DNA of 64,000 nucleotides, from positions 1,178,001-1,242,000 of the forward strand of contig NZ_JBNCBU010000001.1 of the NCBI RefSeq assembly GCF_051912845.1, read 5' to 3'. The notes below the pieces were generated by a model. It made no database searches. It was not told the DNA's origin and worked only from the letters and a program-made list of their open reading frames with translations. The DNA comes from Tsuneonella sediminis. Lineage in GTDB: Bacteria > Pseudomonadota > Alphaproteobacteria > Sphingomonadales > Sphingomonadaceae. Shown here piece by piece: positions 1 through 7,881 of this stretch (position 1 is the stretch's first letter; every line of letters begins with the position of its first letter). The position numbers were made by a program, and so were the translations under genes.

Positions 1-41
1 GTCGGGGCTGCAACTCCGGCGCGCCTTTTGGTACCGACGCC

Positions 42-66
42 GGGAAAGCGGCTGCAACCGCTTCCC
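42..66. other. small hairpin downstream of csgG
   Basis: GGGAAAGCGG and CCGCTTCCC form an inverted repeat with one bulged A around a six-base loop, about 60 bases past the csgG stop. No T-run follows on either strand, so termination is only a possibility. I see no coding frame in bases 1-126. Confidence 0.3.
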
Positions 67-126
67 CTTCGCCACCGGCAACTCGCTTCAATCCTGGCCC
101 CGGGTGCCGGCTCGCCCCGGATCAGG

Positions 127-1143
127 TCAGTTCGTCCGCACCCCCGCGGCCTCCGCCGCGCGCATCAGCGCGCGCCGGTCGGGCTCGTCGGTGGATGCGG
201 TGCGTCTCTTCGTCTTCAGCGGAGCGGTCGAACGCAGCGCCGCCTCGAATTTCTCCGCGTCGATCTTCCCGTCGCGCTCGCGCTTGTACGCGGCGAGCAT
301 CGGCAGACCGGCCTCGCGGTCGGCAAAGTCCCACAGCTTGAGGTCGACGCCTTCCATCACAAGGCCGTAGACCGCCTTCTCGATCGCCTGCTGGAGCGCG
401 ACCTGGTCGGGTTCGTTCGTGGTGTAGCCGGCCTCGGCCTGGAGCAGTTCCTTGAACGCGACGTAGCGGAATGCGTTCGCCCCGATCGACTGGCTCGCGA
501 TCGTCTTCGACGCGGTGACCGAGGTCAGCACCTCGCCCGTGCGGACCGATACCGCGCGCAGGTACACGGTTACCGTGTCCTGCCTGTATTCGGACCGCCC
601 GCCGATGCCGAGGAAAGCCGCTCCCGCACCGCCGGTGACGGTGTTGGTGTCGTAACCGACCACCCCGCCTTCGAGCAGGACGCCCGCGAACAGCAGCGCG
701 GGCAGCGCCTGAGGATTGATCCCCTGCTCGCCCAGGTAGCGTTCGCGCATCTCGCGGATGATCTGCCGCTCGTTGAGGAGGTTCTTCAGGCTCTCGCGCT
801 CGACGATGGTGAACCACTGCCGGTTGCCGGCGTCCTGCAGTGCCTTGACCAGCATGGCCGCGCCGCCCTGGCTCACCGCCCGGCTGAGCGTCTGGCCGTT
901 CTCCACCGGCTTGAACTGCCCGGTCTGGTCGGCGAAGCCGTAGACCGCGACCGCGACCGGACGGGTCGGGGCGGGGATTTCGGCCAGCAGGTGCTGGGTC
1001 TGCGTCTTGTCGGGGTAGAACGCCTTGCTCCGGGTCTCAGGGAACAGGCTGCGGCCGTCCTCGCCAAGGGTGGCGCAACCGGCGAGCGTTGCCGCGCCGA
1101 GTGCTGCGGCAAGCATCCTGAAGGTTTGACGGGAAATGCCCAT
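127..1143 (-). CDS. csgG: Curli secretion channel lipoprotein CsgG
   Basis: Outer-membrane lipoprotein that by family forms the nonameric pore exporting curli subunits. The 338-residue product has a signal peptide with lipobox LAGC (Cys23), followed by the CsgG/HfaB fold, including VAVYGFADQTGQF near residue 55 and FTIVERESLKNLLNERQ near residue 105. The alternative GTG at 1155 overlaps the csgF stop (GTGA) and would add four residues; I prefer ATG 1143. It is co-transcribed with csgF. The extended C-terminal tail, rich in Thr, Arg and Ala, is typical of alphaproteobacterial versions. HfaB (holdfast anchor) is the close alternative, but the csgF partner favours CsgG. Confidence 0.9.
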   Translation of the reverse strand: MGISRQTFRMLAAALGAATLAGCATLGEDGRSLFPETRSKAFYPDKTQTQHLLAEIPAPTRPVAVAVYGFADQTGQFKPVENGQTLSRAVSQGGAAMLVKALQDAGNRQWFTIVERESLKNLLNERQIIREMRERYLGEQGINPQALPALLFAGVLLEGGVVGYDTNTVTGGAGAAFLGIGGRSEYRQDTVTVYLRAVSVRTGEVLTSVTASKTIASQSIGANAFRYVAFKELLQAEAGYTTNEPDQVALQQAIEKAVYGLVMEGVDLKLWDFADREAGLPMLAAYKRERDGKIDAEKFEAALRSTAPLKTKRRTASTDEPDRRALMRAAEAAGVRTN

Positions 1144-1151
1144 GGGTCCGT

Positions 1152-1598
1152 TCACCCGCCGACGTCGATGAAGGTCGGGATGACGATCTCGGTCACTTCG
1201 CCGGTATCGTCGTCGATGATCGTCAGCGTGACGCTTTCCAGGCTGCGGACGAAGGTGATCGTCTGGCCGCCGAACCGGATCGTGCCGCTTTCCTGCGGAT
1301 TTTCCCCGAAGATCGCGTTCACGATCTGCGACGACAGCGCGGACAGAAGGCGCGATTGCAGCTGGCGCGCGAAGATGTCCGCCTGCGAGCTGTTCGCGGT
1401 GCTGCGCGGGTCCTTGTAATCGTTCTGCGCATTCGCGACGCCCAGCAGGTGCGCCGAGTTGAACGGGTTGCCCCCGAACGTGGGGTCGATCGGCTGATAG
1501 GTGATGTCCTGTGCCGCAGCGGGCGCAGAGTAGATCGCTACCGCGGCGCAAGCGCCGACGGTCAGCCGGCGCACGCGAGTGCGCTGGTTCAAAAGCAT
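1152..1598 (-). CDS. csgF: Curli assembly protein CsgF
   Basis: Small exported protein that by family caps the CsgG pore and couples secretion to nucleation of curli fibres. The 148-residue product has a signal peptide ending at PAAAQ (about residue 30), then the CsgF hallmark of an N-terminal segment with FGGNPFN followed by an Asn/Gln-rich helix. The start at 1598 is chosen because GGGAGGGG sits just upstream; the open frame runs further but lacks a ribosome site. It is first in the csgFG operon, downstream of a LuxR-type regulator on the same strand. No csgA, csgB or csgE lies inside the window. Confidence 0.85.
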   Translation of the reverse strand: MLLNQRTRVRRLTVGACAAVAIYSAPAAAQDITYQPIDPTFGGNPFNSAHLLGVANAQNDYKDPRSTANSSQADIFARQLQSRLLSALSSQIVNAIFGENPQESGTIRFGGQTITFVRSLESVTLTIIDDDTGEVTEIVIPTFIDVGG

Positions 1599-1665
1599 CG
1601 AGATGCCCCTCCCGAAAATGTCGATTAACCGCAGGCTCCCCAGTGCGACCCGTCTGCCTGTCTGC

Positions 1666-1681
1666 GTTAACTCCTTGTTAA
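1666..1681 (-). promoter_or_regulatory. CtrA-type binding site upstream of csgF
   Basis: Read on the minus strand the site is TTAACAAGGAGTTAAC, an exact match to the alphaproteobacterial CtrA full site TTAA-N7-TTAAC. It lies about 70 bases upstream of the csgF start, at the 3' edge of a candidate promoter. The match is seen directly; control by CtrA is inferred. Confidence 0.55.
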
Positions 1682-1708
1682 AGGATAGTTCACGATTCGC
1701 ATCGTCAA
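1682..1708 (-). promoter_or_regulatory. candidate csgFG promoter
   Basis: On the minus strand TTGACG (1703-1708) and TATCCT (1682-1687) are separated by 15 bases, directly upstream of the CtrA-type box. The spacing is short for a sigma-70 promoter, so this is a tentative call. Confidence 0.35.
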
Positions 1709-1780
1709 CCTTGATGAGCAAAATGGGAAAAGTCGGGCCGTGTCGAAAGAGTCCCGATATTGGACACCAAACGGTTCCTC

Positions 1781-2395
1781 TCAGACCATGCAGAACGACG
1801 AAGCCAGTCGGAGCAGCTCCCGCTGCGAACTGACCGACAGTTTCAGGTAGATCCCGCGAATATGCGTCCTCACGGTATTGATCGACACGCCGAGGCTCTC
1901 CGCGATTTCGCGCGGAGACAGCAGGTCGACAAGCATCTGGGCGATCTGACACTCTGATCTGGTCAGATCGAACTGAGCGGCGAGTCCGCACTTCACGAGG
2001 TCAAGCGGCTGGGCGACGGCCATCAACGAAAGGAAGAGGGCATCCTGGCCCGCGGCAGAGCTGCGGAACGCGCCGACAATCGCATTCGGGTGGCCGCGCT
2101 TGTCGGTGACGACCAGCCGCTCGAGCTCCGCGCCGACATGCGACAGCCTTTCGCGCCAGTGATCCTGCCCGAGGGGATCGTCGAAACACAGGCGCTCGTC
2201 CCGCAGGTTCAGCAGCAACCCTGACGACAGGACCGACCTCGCCGCCCGATTCGCCCACAACAGGGCCAGACCCGAGTTGACCACCAGCCGCGGAAGCGAG
2301 AGCCGCGCCAGCCATTCCAGCGCCGAACCGCTGTCGAGCGCGCCAGGTTTTTCCAGGAGTACTGGAGGCAAATCTGCCCGTTCTGCCAAGGCCAC
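1781..2395 (-). CDS. LuxR-type HTH transcriptional regulator
   Basis: Regulator of 204 residues with a C-terminal LuxR/FixJ helix-turn-helix (about residues 140-200; LTRSECQIAQML and REIAESLGVSINTVRTH are the scaffold and recognition segments). The N-terminal part has no clear receiver Asp pattern, so the input signal is unknown. The GTG start at 2395 has GGGAGA upstream. It ends 182 bases before csgF on the same strand, so it is a likely local (CsgD-like) regulator of curli export. The functional link is positional only. Confidence 0.8.
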   Translation of the reverse strand: MALAERADLPPVLLEKPGALDSGSALEWLARLSLPRLVVNSGLALLWANRAARSVLSSGLLLNLRDERLCFDDPLGQDHWRERLSHVGAELERLVVTDKRGHPNAIVGAFRSSAAGQDALFLSLMAVAQPLDLVKCGLAAQFDLTRSECQIAQMLVDLLSPREIAESLGVSINTVRTHIRGIYLKLSVSSQRELLRLASSFCMV

Positions 2396-2756
2396 TGCGA
2401 TTTCTCCCTGGCTCGACTCTTGCGATCGAGAAGCGGGACACTCACGATGGACGCCATTGTTGTCAACCTGATGAAACCATTTCGGTGGGAAAATTCATAC
2501 TTGCAGCGCCGCCACGCTTATTCGTCTGGATGGGCATTATACTCAATAAGCCTGCCGGCGTGTACTGCGGGACCCGGTGACGAAGGAGATCGACTGGACA
2601 TGGCCACGGGCGATCGGGGAGAACTCGATTGGGACTGGCGCGGTGCGCGCCGTTGCGGCTAATCCGCCCTTCAGCGTCGCGATAAGGACACCGAATGACA
2701 CCTCCGATCGACCCTCCGGTGCGCCCGGCCACGCCGGCGATCGCGGACTTGCGCCC
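2396..2756. other. 361-base intergenic region, luxR-manA
   Basis: Divergent intergenic region with no convincing gene. Bases 2461-2550 are AT-richer than their surroundings, and TTGACA (2461-2466 on the minus strand) could be the -35 element of the LuxR-type gene, although no good -10 follows at 16-18 bases. An in-frame GTG at 2577 would extend manA by 60 residues, but the extra segment has no conserved features. Confidence 0.5.
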
Positions 2757-3566
2757 ATGAGCGCTTGCCGCGTGCTCCCCACGCGCTGGGTCGAGAAAGT
2801 CTGGGGCAGCACTGCCCTGCCTCCGCCGTTCGCGGCGAGTGGAGACCGGCGGATCGGAGAGATCTGGTTCGAGCCGCCGCCCGAAATCCCGAGCCTTCTG
2901 GTCAAGTACCTGTTTCCCAGCGACAAGCTGTCGGTTCAGGTCCATCCATCGGATGCAGATGCGCCCGAGGGAGCGCGCGGCAAGGACGAATGCTGGCTGG
3001 TGATCGACGCCCGGCCCGGGACGCGGCTGGCGGTCGGCTTCAACCGCGAGGTCGAGGCTGACGAGATGCGTGCGGCTGCGCTCGACGGTTCGATCGAAGG
3101 ACTGCTCGAATGGCGCGAGGTCGCCGCCGGTGATTTCGTCTATCTGCCCGCGGGGACGGTCCATGCCATAGGCGCCGGCGTCACGCTGGTGGAGGTCCAG
3201 CAGAACTCCGATGTGACCTACCGGCTGTACGATTACGGTCGCTCGCGGGACCTGCATCTCGACCGCGCGGTCGCGGTGGCGGATACCGGCCCGCACCCGG
3301 ACCGGTACCGCAGGCGGGTTTCGGAAACGGGGCACGCGGTTCTGGTCGAGGGACCGCATTTCCGGCTCGACCGTCTCCATGGCGCGGCCGACGACGCGGT
3401 TCGCTCCCGCTACGCGCAGCGGCCGCTCCTGGTGCTGCCTCTGGATCGTCCATTGAGGATCGGAGACCTCGTTGCCCCGCCGGGTACGTGCGCGATCGCC
3501 GACGATCTGGGTACGCTTGACCTGGCGCCGGGGCAGCGCGCGCTGATAACGCAGGCGTGCGAGTGA
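2757..3566 (+). CDS. manA: Class I mannose-6-phosphate isomerase
   Basis: Interconverts mannose-6-phosphate and fructose-6-phosphate, feeding GDP-mannose and exopolysaccharide synthesis. The 269-residue product matches the short alphaproteobacterial type I enzymes. The zinc-site segments are visible: LSVQVHPSD (Gln and His ligands), KDECWLV (Glu ligand) and LPAGTVHAIGAG (His ligand). ATG 2757 is preferred over the upstream GTG at 2577 because homology begins around LPTRWVEKVWG. It converges with copB, with 55 bases between the two genes. It stands alone; no other mannose genes are adjacent. Confidence 0.85.
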   Translation: MSACRVLPTRWVEKVWGSTALPPPFAASGDRRIGEIWFEPPPEIPSLLVKYLFPSDKLSVQVHPSDADAPEGARGKDECWLVIDARPGTRLAVGFNREVEADEMRAAALDGSIEGLLEWREVAAGDFVYLPAGTVHAIGAGVTLVEVQQNSDVTYRLYDYGRSRDLHLDRAVAVADTGPHPDRYRRRVSETGHAVLVEGPHFRLDRLHGAADDAVRSRYAQRPLLVLPLDRPLRIGDLVAPPGTCAIADDLGTLDLAPGQRALITQACE

Positions 3567-3621
3567 AGGTTTTGCGCTGCCTCTTCACGAGGGCTGACGG
3601 CGGTGCGGGTCGGCACGCCGG

Positions 3622-4671
3622 TCAAAACCAGAACCGGACTCCAACGACGTAATTCGTTATGCTCGGATCCTCGCCGGCGAGCCGGGCGTAGTCGGCGCTC
3701 CGGCCGAGCTTCCACTCCTGCTCGATCCCGACATAGGGCGCGAACTCGCGTGCTATTTCGTAGCGGAGCCGGAGGCCCAGTTCGACCGATTCAATACCCG
3801 CGCCGATGCCGAGTTCGGGCACGTTCTGGGCGGACAGATTCAGTTCCGCGCGAGGTTGCAGGACCAGGCGCTGCGTCACCCGTTGGTCGAGTTCCGCTTC
3901 GAGGCTCGCGGTCAGGTCACCCTTGGCTGAAAGAAACGCAGCGGCATCGATTTCGAACAGATATGGCGCAAGGCCCTGCACGCCGATAACCGCGTGGGTC
4001 CGCTCACGCCCCGCAAGGTCCTGGCGGACGCCCGCCTGCAGATCCCACCACGGTCCGATCGCGTGGCTCCACAGGGCCTGGACTTCGGCGGATTCGATTT
4101 CCTCGCCGAAACTGCCCTCCCCCTCGCTCTTGAACCACAGCTTGTCGATGTCGCCGCCGTAGTAGCCCTGCACGTCCCACAGGAACCCGTCGTCTCCCTG
4201 TCGGGCGCGATACTCCGCCCGATCGCCCTGGAACAAGAACCAGGTCATGCCCCCGTGCTCCCTGCGAAGCGCGTCGCGGGAGGCCCGCATCGCCTCGGAG
4301 CCCCAGATCGCATCGGCGGCGCGCGGCGGGCCCGACCCGGCGGCTGCCGGAGCAGGACCCTGCGGTATGGAGCCCATCCCGCTTGCCCCGTGGAGCATGG
4401 CCGAGTGGTCCATCTTCGAGTGGTCCATCGCGCCGTGATCCATGCCCGGATGGTCCATTTGCGCATGGCCGCCCGCGGTCGCGGGAGAGCCGGTAGAAGG
4501 AGCACAGCGATCCTCCGGCACAGGGTGACCCATGGCGCGGTGCCGGGCGGCTTCCTTCTCGCACTCGCTCTGAACTGCCGGAGCCGCGACAGGCATCGCA
4601 TGGCCCGAATGGTCCTGCGCGGCGAGGGGGGCGGCGGCGCTCGCGAGGAGCAGGGCTGCGAGCATGCGCAT
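3622..4671 (-). CDS. copB: Copper resistance outer-membrane protein CopB
   Basis: Outer-membrane beta-barrel partner of CopA in periplasmic copper detoxification. The 349-residue product has a signal peptide (cleavage near AAQD, residue 19) and a His/Met-rich segment around residues 65-95 with repeated MDH units, a likely copper-binding tract. The C-terminal barrel domain (PF05275) ends VVGVRFWF with a terminal Phe, typical of outer-membrane barrels. The ATG shares one base with the copA stop (TGATG), so it is translationally coupled to copA. Confidence 0.93.
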   Translation of the reverse strand: MRMLAALLLASAAAPLAAQDHSGHAMPVAAPAVQSECEKEAARHRAMGHPVPEDRCAPSTGSPATAGGHAQMDHPGMDHGAMDHSKMDHSAMLHGASGMGSIPQGPAPAAAGSGPPRAADAIWGSEAMRASRDALRREHGGMTWFLFQGDRAEYRARQGDDGFLWDVQGYYGGDIDKLWFKSEGEGSFGEEIESAEVQALWSHAIGPWWDLQAGVRQDLAGRERTHAVIGVQGLAPYLFEIDAAAFLSAKGDLTASLEAELDQRVTQRLVLQPRAELNLSAQNVPELGIGAGIESVELGLRLRYEIAREFAPYVGIEQEWKLGRSADYARLAGEDPSITNYVVGVRFWF

Positions 4672-6497
4672 CAATGTTCTCCCACCCGCTTGACATCGGG
4701 CTGGTCGCCCCGCGGCGCGACGGTGACGATCTGAAACATGCCCATGTGCATGTGGTAGAGCAGGTGGCAGTGGAAGGCCCAGTCGCCCTCCTCGTCCGCG
4801 GTCAGGTCGAACGTGGCGCTGCCGCCGGGCTGGACGATTACCGTATGCTTCTGCGGCTGGCGGTTGGCCGGCGCGCCGTTGACCAGCTCGAAGAAGTGCC
4901 CGTGCAGGTGGATCGGGTGCGCCATCATCGTGTCGTTCACCAGCTTGACGCGCACGCGCTCGTTGTAGGCGAAACGGATCGGCCGATCGCTGACAGCGGA
5001 GAACTTCTGTCCGTCGAACGACCACATGTAGCGTTCCATGTTGCCGGTCAGATGAATTTCCATCTGGCGCGACGGGCGCCGCAGGTCGTCGTTCGGCGCA
5101 AGCGCAACCAGGTCCCTGTAGGTCAGCACCTTGTGGGGGACCTTGTCGAGCCCGATGCCCGGATCGCCCATCCTGTCGACCGGGTTCATCGCCACCATGT
5201 CGAGCCCCGGGCCGACCTTCACGTCGGGCGGCAGCAGCGAGGTGTCGCGCATGTCCATGCCGGTCATGTCGTGGCCCGCCGGCTCGGGGATCGCGGTCGC
5301 CGAGGCGCCGGCGTGACCCATCGCCGCGTGATCTGCGCCTGCCGTGCCGCCGGCGCCGTGCTCGCCGTGCCCGTCGTGGGCAGCGCCGCCGTGGTCCATT
5401 CCCATGTCCGCCATCGTCAGCAGCGGCGGGTCGCGCAGCGCAGGCACGCTCGCCCGCGCTCCGGGGCGGGACGCGAGCATCGCCAGCGCCATGCCCGAGC
5501 GGTCCATGCTTTCCGCCACGATGGCGTGCGCTTCGGCGACCGGCTCGACGACGATGTCATACGTTTCCGCGGTGCCGATCTGGAACTCCTCGACCTCGAC
5601 CGGGCGCACGTTCTGGCCGTCGGCGGCGACCACCCAGAAGCGTGTGCCCGGGATACGGACGTTGAAGAAGGTCATCGCGCTGCCGTTGATAATCCGCAGA
5701 CGCACCCGCTCGCCCCGAGTGAAGAGGTACTCCAGACCCTCGTCCGGCCCGCGTCCATTGGCGAGATAGGTGTAGGTCGAACCTGTCACGTCGGCGATGT
5801 CGGTGGGCATCATGCGCATCTGCGCCCACATTCGCCGCTCCTCCCCCGTCAGCGGATAGTCGTCGGTCCAGGTGGTCTTCTGGTCGTTGAAGTATTCCTC
5901 GCCCTTCTTGAGCTTCGCCATGATCGCGTGCGGGTGAAGCGGCGTGAACTCGCTCAGCAGCAGGACATAATCGCGGTCCGCCTGGACCGGGTCGCTGCCG
6001 GCCGGCTCGACCACGATCGGCCCGTAGTGTCCTGCCTGCTCCTGCAAGCCGGAATGACTGTGCCACCAGTAGGTGCCGCTCTGCCGGATGGGCGGGATGT
6101 CGTATACGAAGGTCTCGCCGGGCCGGATGCCGGGGAAGCTGACGCCCGGAACGCCATCGAACTGGAACGGCAGCAACAGCCCGTGCCAGTGGATGGAGCT
6201 GTCCTCCCTGAGCGTGTTGGTCACCGCCAGCCGGACAGGCTGCCCTTCGCGCAGGCGCACGAGCGGGCCCGGAACGCTGCCGTTGACGGCCACGGCATGG
6301 CCGCGGCGCCCCTGAACGACGCGCGGTCCTTCGCCGATCGTCAGGGCGATGTCCCGGCCGGCCACCTCGTCGAAACCCGGGCGGATCACGCCGCCGTGAA
6401 GGTCCGCCCCGCGCGCCCAGGCTGGCAGCGCCAGCGCACCCGCGCCGAGCGTTCCGCCAGCCAACAGGCGGCGCCGTGAAACCATCAGATCCGACAT
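4671..6497 (-). CDS. copA: Copper resistance multicopper oxidase CopA (Tat-exported)
   Basis: Periplasmic multicopper oxidase that oxidises Cu(I) and sequesters copper. The 608-residue product has a Tat signal (SRRRLLAG, residues 7-14) and the four copper-ligand clusters: HWHGLLLP, WWHSHSG, HPIHLHGHFFE and HCHLLYHMHMGM. Between the oxidase domains lies a Met/His/Gly-rich insert (about residues 370-440) like that of CopA and PcoA. ATG 6497 is chosen because AAGGAG lies 12 bases upstream and the Tat motif follows. It is divergent from csoR across a 94-base shared promoter, and copB follows immediately. Confidence 0.95.
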   Translation of the reverse strand: MSDLMVSRRRLLAGGTLGAGALALPAWARGADLHGGVIRPGFDEVAGRDIALTIGEGPRVVQGRRGHAVAVNGSVPGPLVRLREGQPVRLAVTNTLREDSSIHWHGLLLPFQFDGVPGVSFPGIRPGETFVYDIPPIRQSGTYWWHSHSGLQEQAGHYGPIVVEPAGSDPVQADRDYVLLLSEFTPLHPHAIMAKLKKGEEYFNDQKTTWTDDYPLTGEERRMWAQMRMMPTDIADVTGSTYTYLANGRGPDEGLEYLFTRGERVRLRIINGSAMTFFNVRIPGTRFWVVAADGQNVRPVEVEEFQIGTAETYDIVVEPVAEAHAIVAESMDRSGMALAMLASRPGARASVPALRDPPLLTMADMGMDHGGAAHDGHGEHGAGGTAGADHAAMGHAGASATAIPEPAGHDMTGMDMRDTSLLPPDVKVGPGLDMVAMNPVDRMGDPGIGLDKVPHKVLTYRDLVALAPNDDLRRPSRQMEIHLTGNMERYMWSFDGQKFSAVSDRPIRFAYNERVRVKLVNDTMMAHPIHLHGHFFELVNGAPANRQPQKHTVIVQPGGSATFDLTADEEGDWAFHCHLLYHMHMGMFQIVTVAPRGDQPDVKRVGEH

Positions 6498-6502
6498 GGC
6501 CC

Positions 6503-6532
6503 TTGCATCTCCTTCGGTCCGTGTCATATATA
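6503..6532 (+). promoter_or_regulatory. candidate promoter for csoR copper operon
   Basis: TTGCAT (6503-6508) and TATATA (6527-6532) are separated by 18 bases. On the opposite strand TTGCAA (6544-6549) with TATATG gives a facing copA promoter with a shorter spacer, so the two promoters appear to share the TATATA area. Confidence 0.4.
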
Positions 6533-6546
6533 CCCCCCAGGAGTAT
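6530..6546. promoter_or_regulatory. CsoR/RcnR-type operator in copA-csoR promoter
   Basis: ATACCCCCCAGGAGTAT is an inverted repeat with one mismatch: a C/G tract flanked by ATAC and GTAT, the layout described for CsoR- and RcnR-family operators. It lies between the -35 and -10 elements proposed for copA, a position suited to repression by the adjacent CsoR-family protein. Confidence 0.55.
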
Positions 6547-6549
6547 TGC

Positions 6550-6571
6550 AAGATACCCGATAAGGTATCTT
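6550..6571. promoter_or_regulatory. perfect palindrome, second copper operator candidate
   Basis: AAGATACC-N6-GGTATCTT is a perfect 8-base inverted repeat lying 21 bases before the csoR start and four bases from the other operator. It shares the ATACC/GGTAT half-site with that operator. It could be a second CsoR site or the site of another regulator such as a MerR-type protein. Confidence 0.5.
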
Positions 6572-6591
6572 TGGCCGAGGGAGGACTGAAC

Positions 6592-6867
6592 GTGGCGACA
6601 CCCGATAGTTCCCGGATCGTCAACCGGCTGCGCCGGATCGAAGGGCAGGTGCGCGGCGTGGCCCAGATGGTCGAGGACGACCGGTACTGCATCGACATCC
6701 TCAATCAGGTGCAGGCGGTGAAGGCCGCGCTCGGCCGCGCCGAGAGCGAGATTCTCAAGCGCCATGCCGCCTGCTGCGTGAGCGAGGCGATCGCGAGCGG
6801 CGATGCCGAGGAGCAGAAACGCAAGCTCGACGAGCTCGTCGACCTGTTCGAGAAGGCCAAGCGGTGA
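6592..6867 (+). CDS. csoR: CsoR-family copper-sensing repressor
   Basis: All-helical metal-sensing repressor (DUF156/CsoR/RcnR family) of 91 residues, the usual family length. The copper-ligand pattern Cys33, His58, Cys62 matches the C-H-C set of CsoR copper sensors, and the RIEGQVRG DNA-binding signature is at residues 15-22. GTG 6592 is chosen over an upstream in-frame ATG at 6496 because GAGGGAGGA precedes it and the extra residues would cover the operators. It starts a five-gene operon; its stop overlaps the next start (GTGA). Confidence 0.9.
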   Translation: MATPDSSRIVNRLRRIEGQVRGVAQMVEDDRYCIDILNQVQAVKAALGRAESEILKRHAACCVSEAIASGDAEEQKRKLDELVDLFEKAKR

Positions 6868-7496
6868 AGGCGCTTGTGCAACTGTTCGCCGCGCTGGCGG
6901 CGCTTGCCGTCGCCTTGCCCGCGCTGGCGCACGGTGACGAAAGGCACGGCGAGACGCCCCCGCGTTCAGTCGCTGCGACGCCCGCTGCCCACGGTGAAAA
7001 GGGCCATGACACGGCGACGATGAGCGGAGGCGCCGTTTCGAACGGCGCGCCCACGGGCCATGACACCGAACAGGTGCGCAGCGAGGGTTTTGCCGGCGTC
7101 CTCAGGAGCCTGCATCCGGCCACCGTCCACTTTCCTATCGCGCTCTTCCTGATGGCAGCCCTCACTGAGTTGTTCGTCATGGCCCGCCGCACGCCCGATC
7201 GCGAGGCGGCCGTCAGGATCATGATCTACGGGGGCGCCGCGGGCGCCCTCCTCGCCGCGCTGTTCGGGTGGATACACACCGGCCTGTGGCTCGGCGGCGA
7301 CGTCACCATGCAGGCGCACCGCTGGACCGGCATGCTGATCGCGCTTCTCGGCGCGGCGGCAGCGTGGCTCGCGCACCGGCAGTCCGCTTCGCGCGCGGCG
7401 CTTCGCATCGTCCTGTTCCCCATCGCCGCGCTGCTCCTCGCCCAGGGATTCCTGGGAGGCGAACTCGCCCACGGCATCAATCACCTCAAGCTGTAA
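6864..7496 (+). CDS. DUF2231 membrane protein in copper operon
   Basis: A 210-residue inner-membrane protein. An N-terminal signal-like helix is followed by a His-rich periplasmic stretch (residues 23-65) and then four predicted membrane helices carrying the DUF2231 signature LHPATVHFPIALF (near residue 84). DUF2231 proteins are often haem- or metal-associated, but their function is not settled. GTG start, overlapping the csoR stop by four bases, so translation is coupled. Its place between a copper sensor and copper carriers suggests a role in copper handling at the membrane. Confidence 0.75.
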   Translation: MKALVQLFAALAALAVALPALAHGDERHGETPPRSVAATPAAHGEKGHDTATMSGGAVSNGAPTGHDTEQVRSEGFAGVLRSLHPATVHFPIALFLMAALTELFVMARRTPDREAAVRIMIYGGAAGALLAALFGWIHTGLWLGGDVTMQAHRWTGMLIALLGAAAAWLAHRQSASRAALRIVLFPIAALLLAQGFLGGELAHGINHLKL

Positions 7497-7506
7497 GGAA
7501 CCGCCC

Positions 7507-7881
7507 ATGTCGTCGAGCGCAGTCAGTCGTGCCGGAAAGTTGCTGCTGGTTCCCGCCATCATCGCGATGCTCGCGGGCTGCGACAGCCCCGCCGAGCAGG
7601 CTGCCGGAGATCCCCCGGCGGCAGAAGAGATAACAGCGGTCCCGGCACCTGAAACAGCCGCCGCAAGTACCGAGACGGAAACGGCCATGCCTGCCGCGCC
7701 TTCCACTGCCGCGAGCGCCAGACCCGCGGCTGCCCCCGACCCCGCGGCCACGAAGGCTGCTGCGCCGCGCGCTGCAGCCAAGCCGTCACCCGCGGCGACT
7801 GCGGCTCCGGCCACAGATCCTCACGCAGGACACGACATGTCGACCATGTCGGAAAAAGACATGAAGAAGATGGGACACTGA
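7507..7881 (+). CDS. Ala/Pro-rich lipoprotein with His/Met copper-binding tail
   Basis: A 124-residue lipoprotein: signal peptide and lipobox LAGC (Cys25), then about 75 residues of low-complexity Ala/Pro/Thr linker, ending in DPHAGHDMSTMSEKDMKKMGH, with His and Met spaced like Cu(I)/Cu(II) ligands. I do not recognise a named family. The layout suggests a flexible tether holding a copper-binding tail away from the membrane. Its stop overlaps the start of the next gene (TGATG). The function is inferred from composition and position. Confidence 0.7.
   Translation: MSSSAVSRAGKLLLVPAIIAMLAGCDSPAEQAAGDPPAAEEITAVPAPETAAASTETETAMPAAPSTAASARPAAAPDPAATKAAAPRAAAKPSPAATAAPATDPHAGHDMSTMSEKDMKKMGH

Noticed and set aside
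4674..6479. Long plus-strand frame over copA
   Set aside because: copA on the other strand has all four copper-ligand clusters and a Tat signal; the plus frame is an antisense shadow.
6496..6591. Upstream start for the CsoR-family gene at 6496
   Set aside because: It would translate the promoter and both palindromes; GTG 6592 has a strong ribosome site and gives the standard family length.
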